Source of the DNA: Zelonia costaricensis
Lineage: Eukaryota > Euglenozoa > Kinetoplastea > Trypanosomatida > Trypanosomatidae
Length of the DNA stretch: 25,123 nt
Reading direction: 5' to 3'
NCBI GenBank assembly: GCA_030849075.1
Contig: JASAOO010003147.1
Location: forward strand, 1 to 25,123
Positions within the stretch are counted from its first letter, which is position 1. Each line of letters begins with the position of its first letter. The notes below the pieces were generated by a model. It did no database searches. It was given only the letters and a program-made list of their open reading frames with translations, and was not told the origin of the DNA. This document shows positions 1 through 7,540 of this stretch, piece by piece. The position numbers and the translations under genes are program-made.

Positions 1-1106
1 TCAGAGAACTCCTCCGGGACGAGTTCGCCGTCGGCCTGGCGCGCGGCGACGCCGTTCAGCTTGTTATCGGCATTGGCAGCGTCCGTGTCCATGCGACGCC
101 GGCGGGGCAGGTCAGACGGCTCGTCTTTGTTCTGCTCCGCGGCTTGGCGTTTAGCCTTGGTAGGCCGGGCCAGCGCGCGCAGCTCCTTCTCCTCCTGCAA
201 GCGCCGCTTCATGCCGTGGCGGTACTCCGCCGACTGCGCCTCCGTGTCGAAGGTGCGGGTGCGGTACGCGCGGGCGCCGTTCATCTTGTGGCGCATCGCC
301 TCCACCGCATCGCAGCCCTCCTCCGCGGCGTCGCGCTCGCCCGCCACGCGCATCTGCTCCATGCGGCGCTTCAGCAGCGGCATCAGCGCCAGTGACAGCA
401 CTGCGACGCCGGCAGCAACCACAACCGCCATCCACGCCGCGTGCGACGACGTCCACGACAGGCGGCTGCTCGCCGCGTTCAGGAAGATGAACAGGAACTC
501 GAGGAAGAAGATGACGAGCACGACCACCGGCAGCAGGAAGTGCGCGAGGCGCACGGCGTAGGTGCGCTCGAGGAAGAGGTAGCGGCCCATGCAGTACAGG
601 ATGGTGGCGCAGATGCCGGACAGCAGCGGCGACACGAACCAGGAGATGACGATGGGCACGAAGCCGGAGACGTAGGGGAACGTGCTCTTGCTGCCGGCCC
701 ACACCACGGCGTCGCCGCCGCCGAACACCAGCGCGAAGCCGATGATGCCGCCGGCAACAGCGTGATGCGACGACACGGGCAAGTCAGTGAGCGTGGCGAA
801 CAGCAGCCATATGAAAGTGGCGCCGAGCGTGCACAGCATGCCGTACATGAGCACGTAGGGGTCCTGCTGGAAGGTGGCCAGCTTGGCGATGCCGCTGGAC
901 ATGGTCGTGGCGACGTTGCTGCCGAGCCCGACAGCGCCGGCGAACTCGCAGCAGGCGGCAATAAAGATGATCTGCAGCATGGTCAGCACGCGCGAGCCGT
1001 AGCTGGTGCCGAAGGCGTTGGCGAGATCATTGGCGCCGTTGCCGCACGCGACGAGGAAGCACACGAAGCCGCCCACCACGACGATCCAGAGGTAGGGGTG
1101 GATCAT
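1..1106 (-). CDS. PiT-family (SLC20/PHO-4) inorganic phosphate permease, 3' end beyond the window
   Basis: The product is probably a cation-coupled importer of inorganic phosphate across a cellular membrane. The visible part is 368 residues. It opens with a hydrophobic helix and then the family signature GANDLANAFGTSYGSRVLT at about residues 24-42, close to the canonical PiT motif. Further hydrophobic helices and the conserved segment TDLPVSSHHAVAGG follow, with about seven membrane segments before residue 260. After that comes a charged, cytosolic-looking loop rich in Lys, Arg, Glu and Gln, which in this family separates the two homologous halves. The second signature copy and the stop codon lie outside the window, so completeness cannot be judged. 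The start chosen is the ATG at 1106, directly before the first helix, with no other ATG in the 253 nt up to the nearest candidate acceptor. The family call is firm. Whether Na+ or H+ drives it, and in which membrane it sits, is not visible. Confidence 0.93.
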   Translation of the reverse strand, partial: MIHPYLWIVVVGGFVCFLVACGNGANDLANAFGTSYGSRVLTMLQIIFIAACCEFAGAVGLGSNVATTMSSGIAKLATFQQDPYVLMYGMLCTLGATFIWLLFATLTDLPVSSHHAVAGGIIGFALVFGGGDAVVWAGSKSTFPYVSGFVPIVISWFVSPLLSGICATILYCMGRYLFLERTYAVRLAHFLLPVVVLVIFFLEFLFIFLNAASSRLSWTSSHAAWMAVVVAAGVAVLSLALMPLLKRRMEQMRVAGERDAAEEGCDAVEAMRHKMNGARAYRTRTFDTEAQSAEYRHGMKRRLQEEKELRALARPTKAKRQAAEQNKDEPSDLPRRRRMDTDAANADNKLNGVAARQADGELVPEEFS

Positions 1107-1359
1107 GGTGTGGTGCGGAGGTTAGGGAGGGAGGGGAGGATTGGGGTGGGGATGGGGGGGGGGTTGGGTGAGATGTCAAGGGTTGCTGAGAAGCGCTGTC
1201 GCTGGAGGCAGAGAGTCGGAAACCAAAATGGGCTGAGCAAAACGAGAAAGATGAGGGCGATCGAGGCAGTTCGGGGCAGATCTAGAAGCGTCGAAGCGTG
1301 AGGTATGGGGTCACGAATGGCGGAGAGAGTGCGCGTGCCGTGGTGGTGCCGGGCGTGAT

Positions 1360-1388
1360 CTAGGTGTGGAGCAGAGAAAGGGGAGACT
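1360..1388 (-). promoter_or_regulatory. Candidate spliced-leader acceptor for the phosphate permease gene
   Basis: On the minus strand a pyrimidine-rich stretch (tctcccctttctctgctcc) runs from 1386 towards an AG at 1361-1360. An earlier AG at 1388-1387 is an alternative. A (TG)16 tract ends about 45 nt upstream of 1360. Use of 1360 would give a leader of about 253 nt containing no ATG before the start at 1106. Another AG behind a T/C tract lies at 1234-1233, so the choice is tentative. Confidence 0.35.
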
Positions 1389-1401
1389 AGGGAGCACACC
1401 A

Positions 1402-1404
<3 letters not shown>

Positions 1405-1437
<33 letters not shown>
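1405..1437. repeat. (CA)16 microsatellite
   Basis: Uninterrupted CA dinucleotides on the plus strand, so (UG)16 in the minus-strand transcript. It lies just upstream of the candidate splice acceptor of the permease gene. Confidence 0.95.
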
Positions 1438-1439
<2 letters not shown>

Positions 1440-2169
1440 AGACTAAACGCAGACGCGAATGGACAAGCGAAAGGGCGGAGGGAGCTTAAGAGCGACAAAA
1501 AAAAGGGAGCGTGATCGACGTCGAAGGAGAAACGTCCACCGGAACTAGAGCGAGGTCGTCGAGATGTACGGCGCAGGAGATGAGCACGACAGGCCTGGCG
1601 AGGGGCTGATCGAGATGAGCGAAAACGAAAGAGAAGCGAAAACAAATACGCGGGCAGACGGAGATAAGGGAGGGAGGGGGGAAGAGGGAAGTGGGAAGGG
1701 GGGGGGGAGTGGTGGGCCACGGCCGTGTCTGCACAAGCGTGCGCTGCTGCGCGTGTGTGTGGGGGTGGGGGATGTGAGTAAGGCGGCTTGTGAGTGCGCT
1801 CTCTTGTCTTGTTTGTGGTGTTGACCGCAGCAGGGCGAGGCAGTACGCGAGTGAGTGAGCGAGCGAGCGGGACGGGGGCAAGTTGTGTGCGCCACGTGTC
1901 GGGAAGGGGGGGAGGGGAGGGAGGAGTGAGCGAGAAACGGAAATATAAAAAAGGGAGAGAAGGGCGGGTGGTGGAGAATGCGGAACAGAGGGCCAACGCG
2001 ACAGCAACAACAAAGGAGAAGCAATGGAAGGGGAGCTCGTATCGCTGAGAGACTGGTAAGTCCTGAAGCTGCGTATGGTGGTGGTGGTGGCGTTGGGGAG
2101 ATACGAGGGGCGGAGGCGGGGCGAGGGGGGAAGGTGAGGCAAGGTAGAGGTTGGGGGGGGGGGCTGCTG

Positions 2170-2760
2170 CAGTAAGCTAGGGCGAGTTGCGGCACAGGAG
2201 GCGGGTGCGAGCCGGTGGGCCTGATGGAGATCGGGGGATGGCATCAACCCCGCGACCTGAGCTGCCTCTTGCACCTGGGCACACAGAGGTGGTGGGTGGA
2301 GGAAAGGCCACGGAAGGAAAAAAGGCGCAACAAGGGCGGCCTATGCCATGGTGTCGGCGTCGCATGTGCCGAGCCCCGCGTCAACGCCGTCTCGCCAAAC
2401 GCGTCGTGGTGGCGTGCGTGTGCGTCTGCATGTGCGTCTGCGAAGTGTGGCTGTGGGCAACGAGAGAGGGAGCGGGTATGTCTTCACCCCCAACCCCCCT
2501 CCCTGGTTACCGTTGCTTCTGCGAAGCAGTCTTCGCCAGCTCAGCCTGGCCCAGCCACCACGCCGGTGCCGCGCCCCCATGACCGGGCACCACATCCACT
2601 GTGTGAACTGCGTTGCGCTTGCGTCATTGGCACGCCTCTGCTGTCAGTGGAGAGCGTAAAGGGAAAAAAAGGAAAGAGGTGGCGGGGCGCAGGCGCCAGC
2701 GCCACTGGCGTCGTCCCCACTTGCCAGGAAGCTGACCTCGTCTGCACCCCGGCTCGGTGA
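2170..2760. repeat. Possible degenerate SIDER-like retroposon fragment
   Basis: This block inside the presumed 3' UTR of the TLC-like gene is GC-rich but not dinucleotide-repetitive, unlike the spacer on both sides. Its size (about 0.5-0.6 kb), its position in a 3' UTR, and a short A-rich stretch at about 2663-2680 resemble what is known of the Leishmania SIDER elements, which are extinct retroposons found in 3' UTRs. I could not confirm a SIDER signature by eye. It may simply be unique UTR sequence. Confidence 0.25.
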
Positions 2761-2782
2761 GCTGCGGAAATGCGTCGCGCAG

Positions 2783-2841
2783 CACACACAGACACACACA
2801 CGCGCACACAAACACACCCACCGTACTACACACACACACAC
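2783..2841. repeat. Imperfect CA-rich tract
   Basis: Interrupted CA dinucleotides on the plus strand lie immediately downstream of the TLC-like gene's stop codon, so the sense transcript begins its 3' UTR with UG-rich sequence. Confidence 0.85.
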
Positions 2842-2872
2842 ATCCAGACATCGTTGATTGTTCTTTTCGTAG

Positions 2873-5776
2873 TCACGGCGCGCGGGGAGGCAGTCCTGTG
2901 GCCGGGGCTGTGTACAGGCGCGCGTCCTGACTCCAGTTGCGTGGGCTGGCCTGTGGCGAGAGGTGCGGCGGGAGGGCAGCCGCCAGTGACGAGGACTGGC
3001 GCGATGAGAGCGTGGCCAGGTGAGGTGATGCGGGTTGTATCGGTCCCTGATGCGGCCCCTGCTGCTGCTGTCGGAGACGTTGATGGTGATGCTGCGCCGC
3101 GGCGTAGGCGTTGTTGCGGGCGTGGTGCAGCAGCCACTTGTTCAGCACCACGTCGTCCCACATGACGAGCGAGATGAGCAGCATGTACAGGTACACGGTC
3201 CAGTGCTCGTGCCCGCGGGTGAGCAGGCGGCGGAGGTAGTACACCTGCCACGCCCAGTTCACCGCGCAGCACAGGGCGTACACGGTGAGGGCAACGAAGG
3301 ACAGGACGCGTGCGACCTTGGCCGAGACGCCGAGAAATCGTGAGGCGAGCAGGACATTCACGCAGTACGCGAAGGAGGAGAAGGCCGCGTAGACGACGAC
3401 GCAGCGGCACACGTTCTCGTGCTGGTAGTTGTTCATGATGCTGAAGTAGTTGAACAGGACCACGCAGGCGTGGTGCACCCAGGTGGACCACCGCATGCGA
3501 CGCACAATCACCATCGAGATGAAGTCAGGAATGGCGTAGATGCAGCCGAGGTTGCGCAGGATGTTGCTCTCCCACTCGTCGAAGACGATGATCTTCACGA
3601 GGTGCACGCAGGCGAACGGCGTGATGGAGATGAGGATGCCGGCCTTGATGAGGTTGCCAATGATGTAGAACTTCTTGTCCTGCGACGCGATGCGGCGGAA
3701 GGAGGCGGAGAAGCGCTCGAGAAAGTAGTAGATCATGTAGTAGGACGAGAAGATCATGTAGCTCCCAATGAGGAACAGACCGAGGTGATCGCGGGTGTCC
3801 AGGACGTGCTGCTGAAGGAAGTAGACGACGACAATGTTGAGCGCGGCCGTCAACGCAGAGACGAGGATGGCGGGTTCGAGGCTGAGGCTCATGTCCGACA
3901 CGTAGGCGCGCACGAAGGAGGTGGAGCTGTAGGTTGGTAGACTGGACAGGCTACTGAGGCTCTGGGCGATGCCGCTCCCCAGGGCACCCCCGCCCCCACC
4001 GCCGCCGCCGCCCCCGATGGGTCCCTGCGTCTGTGGCATCCCCGACAGCTGCCGCCGCGACTCGAGCGCCGTAGCGTTGCGGTGGAGCGGCGAGTGGTGC
4101 ACCGGCGACGACGTCGGCCGACCTGCTACCGCCGCCCCTGCCAGCCCAAGCCGCGGCGCGTTGCCGGCGAAGCTGCCGCCGCCAGCACCCCCGCCGTGGC
4201 CCAGGCCGAGCACCGCCGCGGCGGCTGCGTCGAAGGAGGGCACCATGGACGAGGACAGGCGGCGATGGAAGGAGGCACTGGAGGCGGCGGTGGCGAGCGC
4301 TGCGGCGACCGAGGGGGATGCAGCAGTGATGGCGGTCGTGGTCGTGGACGTGGCCGCATCCCCGCTCCACGCAACCCGCGCGCCAGGCCACTCGCGCGGG
4401 CTCGGGCAATAGGGCGATGCGTCTGCCGGCACGCGCCAGGTGGGCTCGGCGTTGACGCCGCCGCTGTCGTCGGACTCCATCACAAAACCGTTCTCGGGCG
4501 TGCTCAGCGGGCCGCCGGAGCGCCCGCTCACCGCCTGAGCGGAGGCCTCGTTGGCGGTCGTCGAGCTGGACCGCAGCGCGTCGTACACGAGCGGAGGGGG
4601 CAGTGGGGAGGGCAGGCTTGGCGATCGAAAACTGTCTGCGCTGTACCCGTCCTGTCGCAGGCCCCGCTCCGCGCCGATGCGCGCCGAGTACGCGTCACGG
4701 CGTTGGGTCCCTGAAGCTTGTGCCGCCCCTACGTACGTGACGAAGGGCAGAGGAGCCTCTGTGGTGGCGTGCGCGGCTGGCGGGGGGCTTGAGACGGCGG
4801 TGGAGGAGGACAAGGCAGCATGCAGTGCCCCCGTGCCTGCTGCTGCTGCCACTGCGCTAACGGCTACTGCGGTGGCCGTGCGCTTGCGCACGTAGTAGGC
4901 CTTGATCAGGTCCAGCAGTTCCCCGTCGAACTCCGCCATGAGCGGGGACACGTAAGGCCCCTCTTCGTGCGCGGCGGCAGCTGGGGCGGCGGCGCGTGAC
5001 GAGTCAGCGGAGCCCTGTGGCGGCGCCGGCGACAGCGGCCTCAGTGGTGGTGACAGGGGAGAAGGGGACAGGCACACGCGCTGTGAGGGCGGTGTCGACA
5101 TCGCCGTGAGGACACCACGTGCGGTATTGCTGAGTGGCGCAGGAGGCGCAGGTGTGCCGCCCTCGTGCGGCCCCCTCTCCTCCGATGTGTGCACACGGTG
5201 GTACGGGTTGGGCGGGGGCGGCGGCAGCCTCACCGCTTCGAGCGCGTCGGTGGGGCTGGAGTCCTGCTCACCGACACGGGTGTGACTCTTCACGGCTGAG
5301 TGACTCGACGCCGGCAGCGAGGAGGAGGAGGCGGACGTCGGCGAGGAAACCGCGCGCGACATCACGACCGGGTTTACTGCAGTGTGGTGCTGCAGCTGAT
5401 GTGGTTGCTGTGTCGTCACGGCAGTTGCCGGAGAGGGAGTGCGGGGCATCGCGGGGGACGCGTAGAGCGGGACGGCGCCGACCGTGGCGATGGTGCCCGT
5501 CCTGCAGTAGAGGTCAAGTTCATCCATCACGTCCTCCTCTTCCTCCTCTTCCTCATCGCCGTCGCCGCTCGCTTCATCCTCGTCTCGCACGTTGTTGTCG
5601 CCGCTGTCCGCGAGATCGATGGCGGAGACTGCCACCTGCGCTGCTGCGTCCACGCCGTCGTGCCGAGGGCTGTCCGCCGCAGCCGAGCTCGGCGTGATCG
5701 GGGATGGGTGTGCGGAGGTGGCAGGAGCTGTGGTCTCGGCGACAGCAGCGGGCACGAGGGGGGCAGCGCCCTGCAT
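2873..5776 (-). CDS. TLC-domain-like multi-pass membrane protein with a long disordered N-terminal half
   Basis: The protein is 967 residues. Residues 1-630 look disordered: Ser, Pro, Ala and Thr rich, with an acidic run near 72-83, proline runs, and ten consecutive glycines near 588-597. About residues 633-885 form a hydrophobic domain with roughly seven or eight membrane segments. Within it Asp751 precedes His768-His769 (AIPDF then WVHHAC) by 17 residues. This spacing and the surrounding pattern match TLC (TRAM-LAG1-CLN8) proteins of the TMEM56/TLCD4 kind. The tail carries His and Gln runs. TLC proteins include ceramide synthases and several lipid-handling proteins of uncertain activity. 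The ceramide-synthase-type extended catalytic motif is not evident, so a lipid role is inference only. The frame continues upstream to a TTG at 5878, but the first ATG is at 5776 and is used here. The stop is TGA. Confidence 0.75.
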   Translation of the reverse strand: MQGAAPLVPAAVAETTAPATSAHPSPITPSSAAADSPRHDGVDAAAQVAVSAIDLADSGDNNVRDEDEASGDGDEEEEEEEDVMDELDLYCRTGTIATVGAVPLYASPAMPRTPSPATAVTTQQPHQLQHHTAVNPVVMSRAVSSPTSASSSSLPASSHSAVKSHTRVGEQDSSPTDALEAVRLPPPPPNPYHRVHTSEERGPHEGGTPAPPAPLSNTARGVLTAMSTPPSQRVCLSPSPLSPPLRPLSPAPPQGSADSSRAAAPAAAAHEEGPYVSPLMAEFDGELLDLIKAYYVRKRTATAVAVSAVAAAAGTGALHAALSSSTAVSSPPPAAHATTEAPLPFVTYVGAAQASGTQRRDAYSARIGAERGLRQDGYSADSFRSPSLPSPLPPPLVYDALRSSSTTANEASAQAVSGRSGGPLSTPENGFVMESDDSGGVNAEPTWRVPADASPYCPSPREWPGARVAWSGDAATSTTTTAITAASPSVAAALATAASSASFHRRLSSSMVPSFDAAAAAVLGLGHGGGAGGGSFAGNAPRLGLAGAAVAGRPTSSPVHHSPLHRNATALESRRQLSGMPQTQGPIGGGGGGGGGGALGSGIAQSLSSLSSLPTYSSTSFVRAYVSDMSLSLEPAILVSALTAALNIVVVYFLQQHVLDTRDHLGLFLIGSYMIFSSYYMIYYFLERFSASFRRIASQDKKFYIIGNLIKAGILISITPFACVHLVKIIVFDEWESNILRNLGCIYAIPDFISMVIVRRMRWSTWVHHACVVLFNYFSIMNNYQHENVCRCVVVYAAFSSFAYCVNVLLASRFLGVSAKVARVLSFVALTVYALCCAVNWAWQVYYLRRLLTRGHEHWTVYLYMLLISLVMWDDVVLNKWLLHHARNNAYAAAQHHHQRLRQQQQGPHQGPIQPASPHLATLSSRQSSSLAAALPPHLSPQASPRNWSQDARLYTAPATGLPPRAP

Positions 5777-5907
5777 ACTTCCTACTTGGATTTCCTTTTC
5801 TCCGCCGCGTCTGGCCCACCCCCCGCGATTTGTGTATAGCGCAGGCCAGTGACGTGGAACACTCAATAAACAGAGCAAAGAGGAGCGTCAGCGACAGCGA
5901 TGGCGCA

Positions 5908-5928
5908 CTTCGCAAAAAAAAAAAAAAA
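5908..5928 (-). promoter_or_regulatory. Strong candidate spliced-leader acceptor for the TLC-like gene
   Basis: On the minus strand a T15 run (5928-5914), preceded by further T/C sequence, is followed within five bases by an AG at 5909-5908. No other AG occurs on that strand from 6098 to 5910, a 189-nt exclusion zone. The resulting leader of about 131 nt has no ATG before the start at 5776, which supports both the acceptor and the start codon choice. Confidence 0.7.
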
Positions 5929-6179
5929 CGAAGAAGAAAAAGCAGGAAGAGAATACGCGCGTCCGACAAGGGCCGAGGCGGAGAGATGGCGGGGGCACAC
6001 GACAGGCAACGACCAGGAGCGTGCCGCAGACGCGTGCGGAGAAGCAAAACAAAAAAATGGCCGAAGTCGGCGGAGACGCGCACGCACAGACCGACGCACT
6101 TGGGCAAGCGCCGTGTAGTGGTCTTTCTCTATGTGTGTGTGTGTCGGTGGAAGTACCACCTCAGCTTGCGTGCTCTGTG

Positions 6180-6203
6180 CACACACACACACACACACAC
6201 ACA
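6180..6203. repeat. (CA)12 microsatellite
   Basis: Uninterrupted plus-strand CA dinucleotides between the pseudo-PAT and TLC-like genes, reading UG-rich in the sense transcript. Confidence 0.95.
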
Positions 6204-7189
6204 GGAGAAACAGAAGAGAGCGCCGAATGCAAGAGAGAGAGAGAGGCAGACAGGTGGGCAGCGAGGGAGGACAAGGGAGTTGCACCTCGACGGCTGTCTC
6301 TGTGTGTGTGTGTGTCCTTTCGGTGACGGTGGGTGAGGATCCCCCCCTTTGGTGCTGCTTCCGTGAGCGAGGCCGCTGCGATCGTGGCACGTGCACACGC
6401 GCACCCGTTACCACAACCCCAGTGTGTGTATGCGCGTTTGTGTGTGACTCAGGGCGAGGGGGGGGGGGAAGAGGGGCGAAGGACGAGAGGTTTGAAGGGA
6501 GGGGCACCGGATCCTGTGGAGGGCGTGCCGTGGAACCGATGAAGCCATGCCATTCGCGCGCGGTAAGAAGAACCAGCGATGACAACGGTACACAGGAGAG
6601 CGCCTGGAAAGGGGATGGGGGCGGGGCGGGGGAAGGCCACAGAGAAGAGGCCTTTCTCTTCTCGTCCCAACTCACCTGCCGTGGCTCAGGGGCACAGAGT
6701 GAATCGGTCCTGCACAAACGCGGCACATGTACCCCCGCGTGCCTGCGCACGCATCCACGCCGTGACGTTCCCTGCGTTCACGCCTCGACCGACTTCTCTC
6801 TTCTCTTCTGAGATACGAACAGCTCGCTTTGCTTGGGAAGGGAGGGAAGAAGGTGGGGCGCGGGGGGGGGGGGGCGCCACACGTGAGCAACTTAAATACA
6901 AACGCACAGCAACAGCCGTCCAGAACGAGGAAGAAAAATAATTGAACCGCAGCGGGTGCCGAACACGAAAACGGCTGCGCTGATGCGATCGCGGGTGGAG
7001 AAGACGAAAGCAGTGGACAAAGAAGGGAGGTGGGGGACGGGGGAGGGGGTGGCGGTGAGGGCGACAGCGCCACGAGTCGTACACGCTGCCATCGCGTGAT
7101 GTCCTTCCACCTCCCCCTGTCCCTTCTAGCGACCATCCCGTGGCTCCATCCACCTCCTCGTCTTCCCATCATCGAGACGCACGCACAGA

Positions 7190-7211
7190 CACACACACAC
7201 ACACACACACA
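7190..7211. repeat. (CA)11 microsatellite
   Basis: Uninterrupted plus-strand CA dinucleotides in the presumed 3' UTR of the pseudo-PAT gene. Confidence 0.95.
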
Positions 7212-7540
7212 TACGCACAGACGCGCCGCATTAATACGTGGCCGATGTGTGTGTGTGTGACGGAAAACCATTAGCTTAGCAAGCGAGTACACGTGCCTTC
7301 AGGGTGGGGTCGGGGGAAAGGGGAGAGAGGGAGAGCGGAGTTGGAGGTTTCGGCTACTGCGCGTTCGTGTGTCAACACCGCCATCAGCGAGGCGACGCGC
7401 TCTCTGTGGTGCAAAGTCGGAGCACAGGATGACGGTGCGCGATGCCGCGTACACGCTGGCAAGCACGTCGACCGCCGTAAGGACCAGTACTCCCCCGTCC
7501 CCTCCCCCCAAAAAACGCGTACCCCCCACCGCTCGTCCCC

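Larger units (their letters stand above)
1107..2872. other. Spacer between TLC-like gene and phosphate permease gene
   Basis: No gene is supported in this 1.77 kb. Read on the minus strand it should hold the 3' UTR of the TLC-like gene (from 2872 leftwards), the trans-splicing signals, and the leader of the permease gene. It contains a (CA)16 tract at 1405-1437, an imperfect CA tract at 2783-2841 directly after the upstream stop codon, several plus-strand purine runs (for example 1660-1720 and 1900-1960), and a C-rich minus-strand tract at about 1130-1170. A block at about 2170-2760 is less repetitive and could be an old retroposon fragment. Minus-strand open frames here are by-products of pyrimidine-rich low-complexity sequence. 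Confidence 0.8.
5777..7540. other. Spacer between pseudo-PAT gene and TLC-like gene
   Basis: No gene is supported in 1.76 kb. In the sense (minus) direction it should contain the 3' UTR of the ankyrin/DHHC-like gene and then the leader of the TLC-like gene. Contents: (CA)n tracts at 7190-7211 and 6180-6203, short TG tracts at 6129-6143 and 6301-6314, a G12 run at about 6861-6873, several plus-strand purine runs, and an A15 run at 5914-5928. Minus-strand open frames here (for example 5863-6750 and 6672-7292) are low-complexity artefacts. Confidence 0.8.

Noticed and set aside
1118..1130. TTAGGG-like hexamer suggesting telomeric repeats
   Set aside because: Only a single copy inside a G-rich run; no tandem telomeric array.
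441..1301. Plus-strand open frame of 286 codons opposite the phosphate permease
   Set aside because: It is antisense to a clearly recognisable transporter; GC-rich third positions create long shadow frames.
1103..2274. Overlapping minus-strand open frames of 200-300 codons in the spacer
   Set aside because: They are Pro/Ser/Leu/His-rich translations of pyrimidine tracts and (TG)n repeats, overlap each other in several frames, and show no domain or codon-bias support.
5777..5878. N-terminal extension of the TLC-like protein to position 5878
   Set aside because: It would begin with TTG; the first ATG in frame is at 5776, and the predicted leader covers the extra codons.
5863..7292. Minus-strand open frames of 200-295 codons in the spacer right of the TLC-like gene
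   Set aside because: Low-complexity translations of TG repeats and C/T tracts, overlapping several frames and the predicted splice signals.
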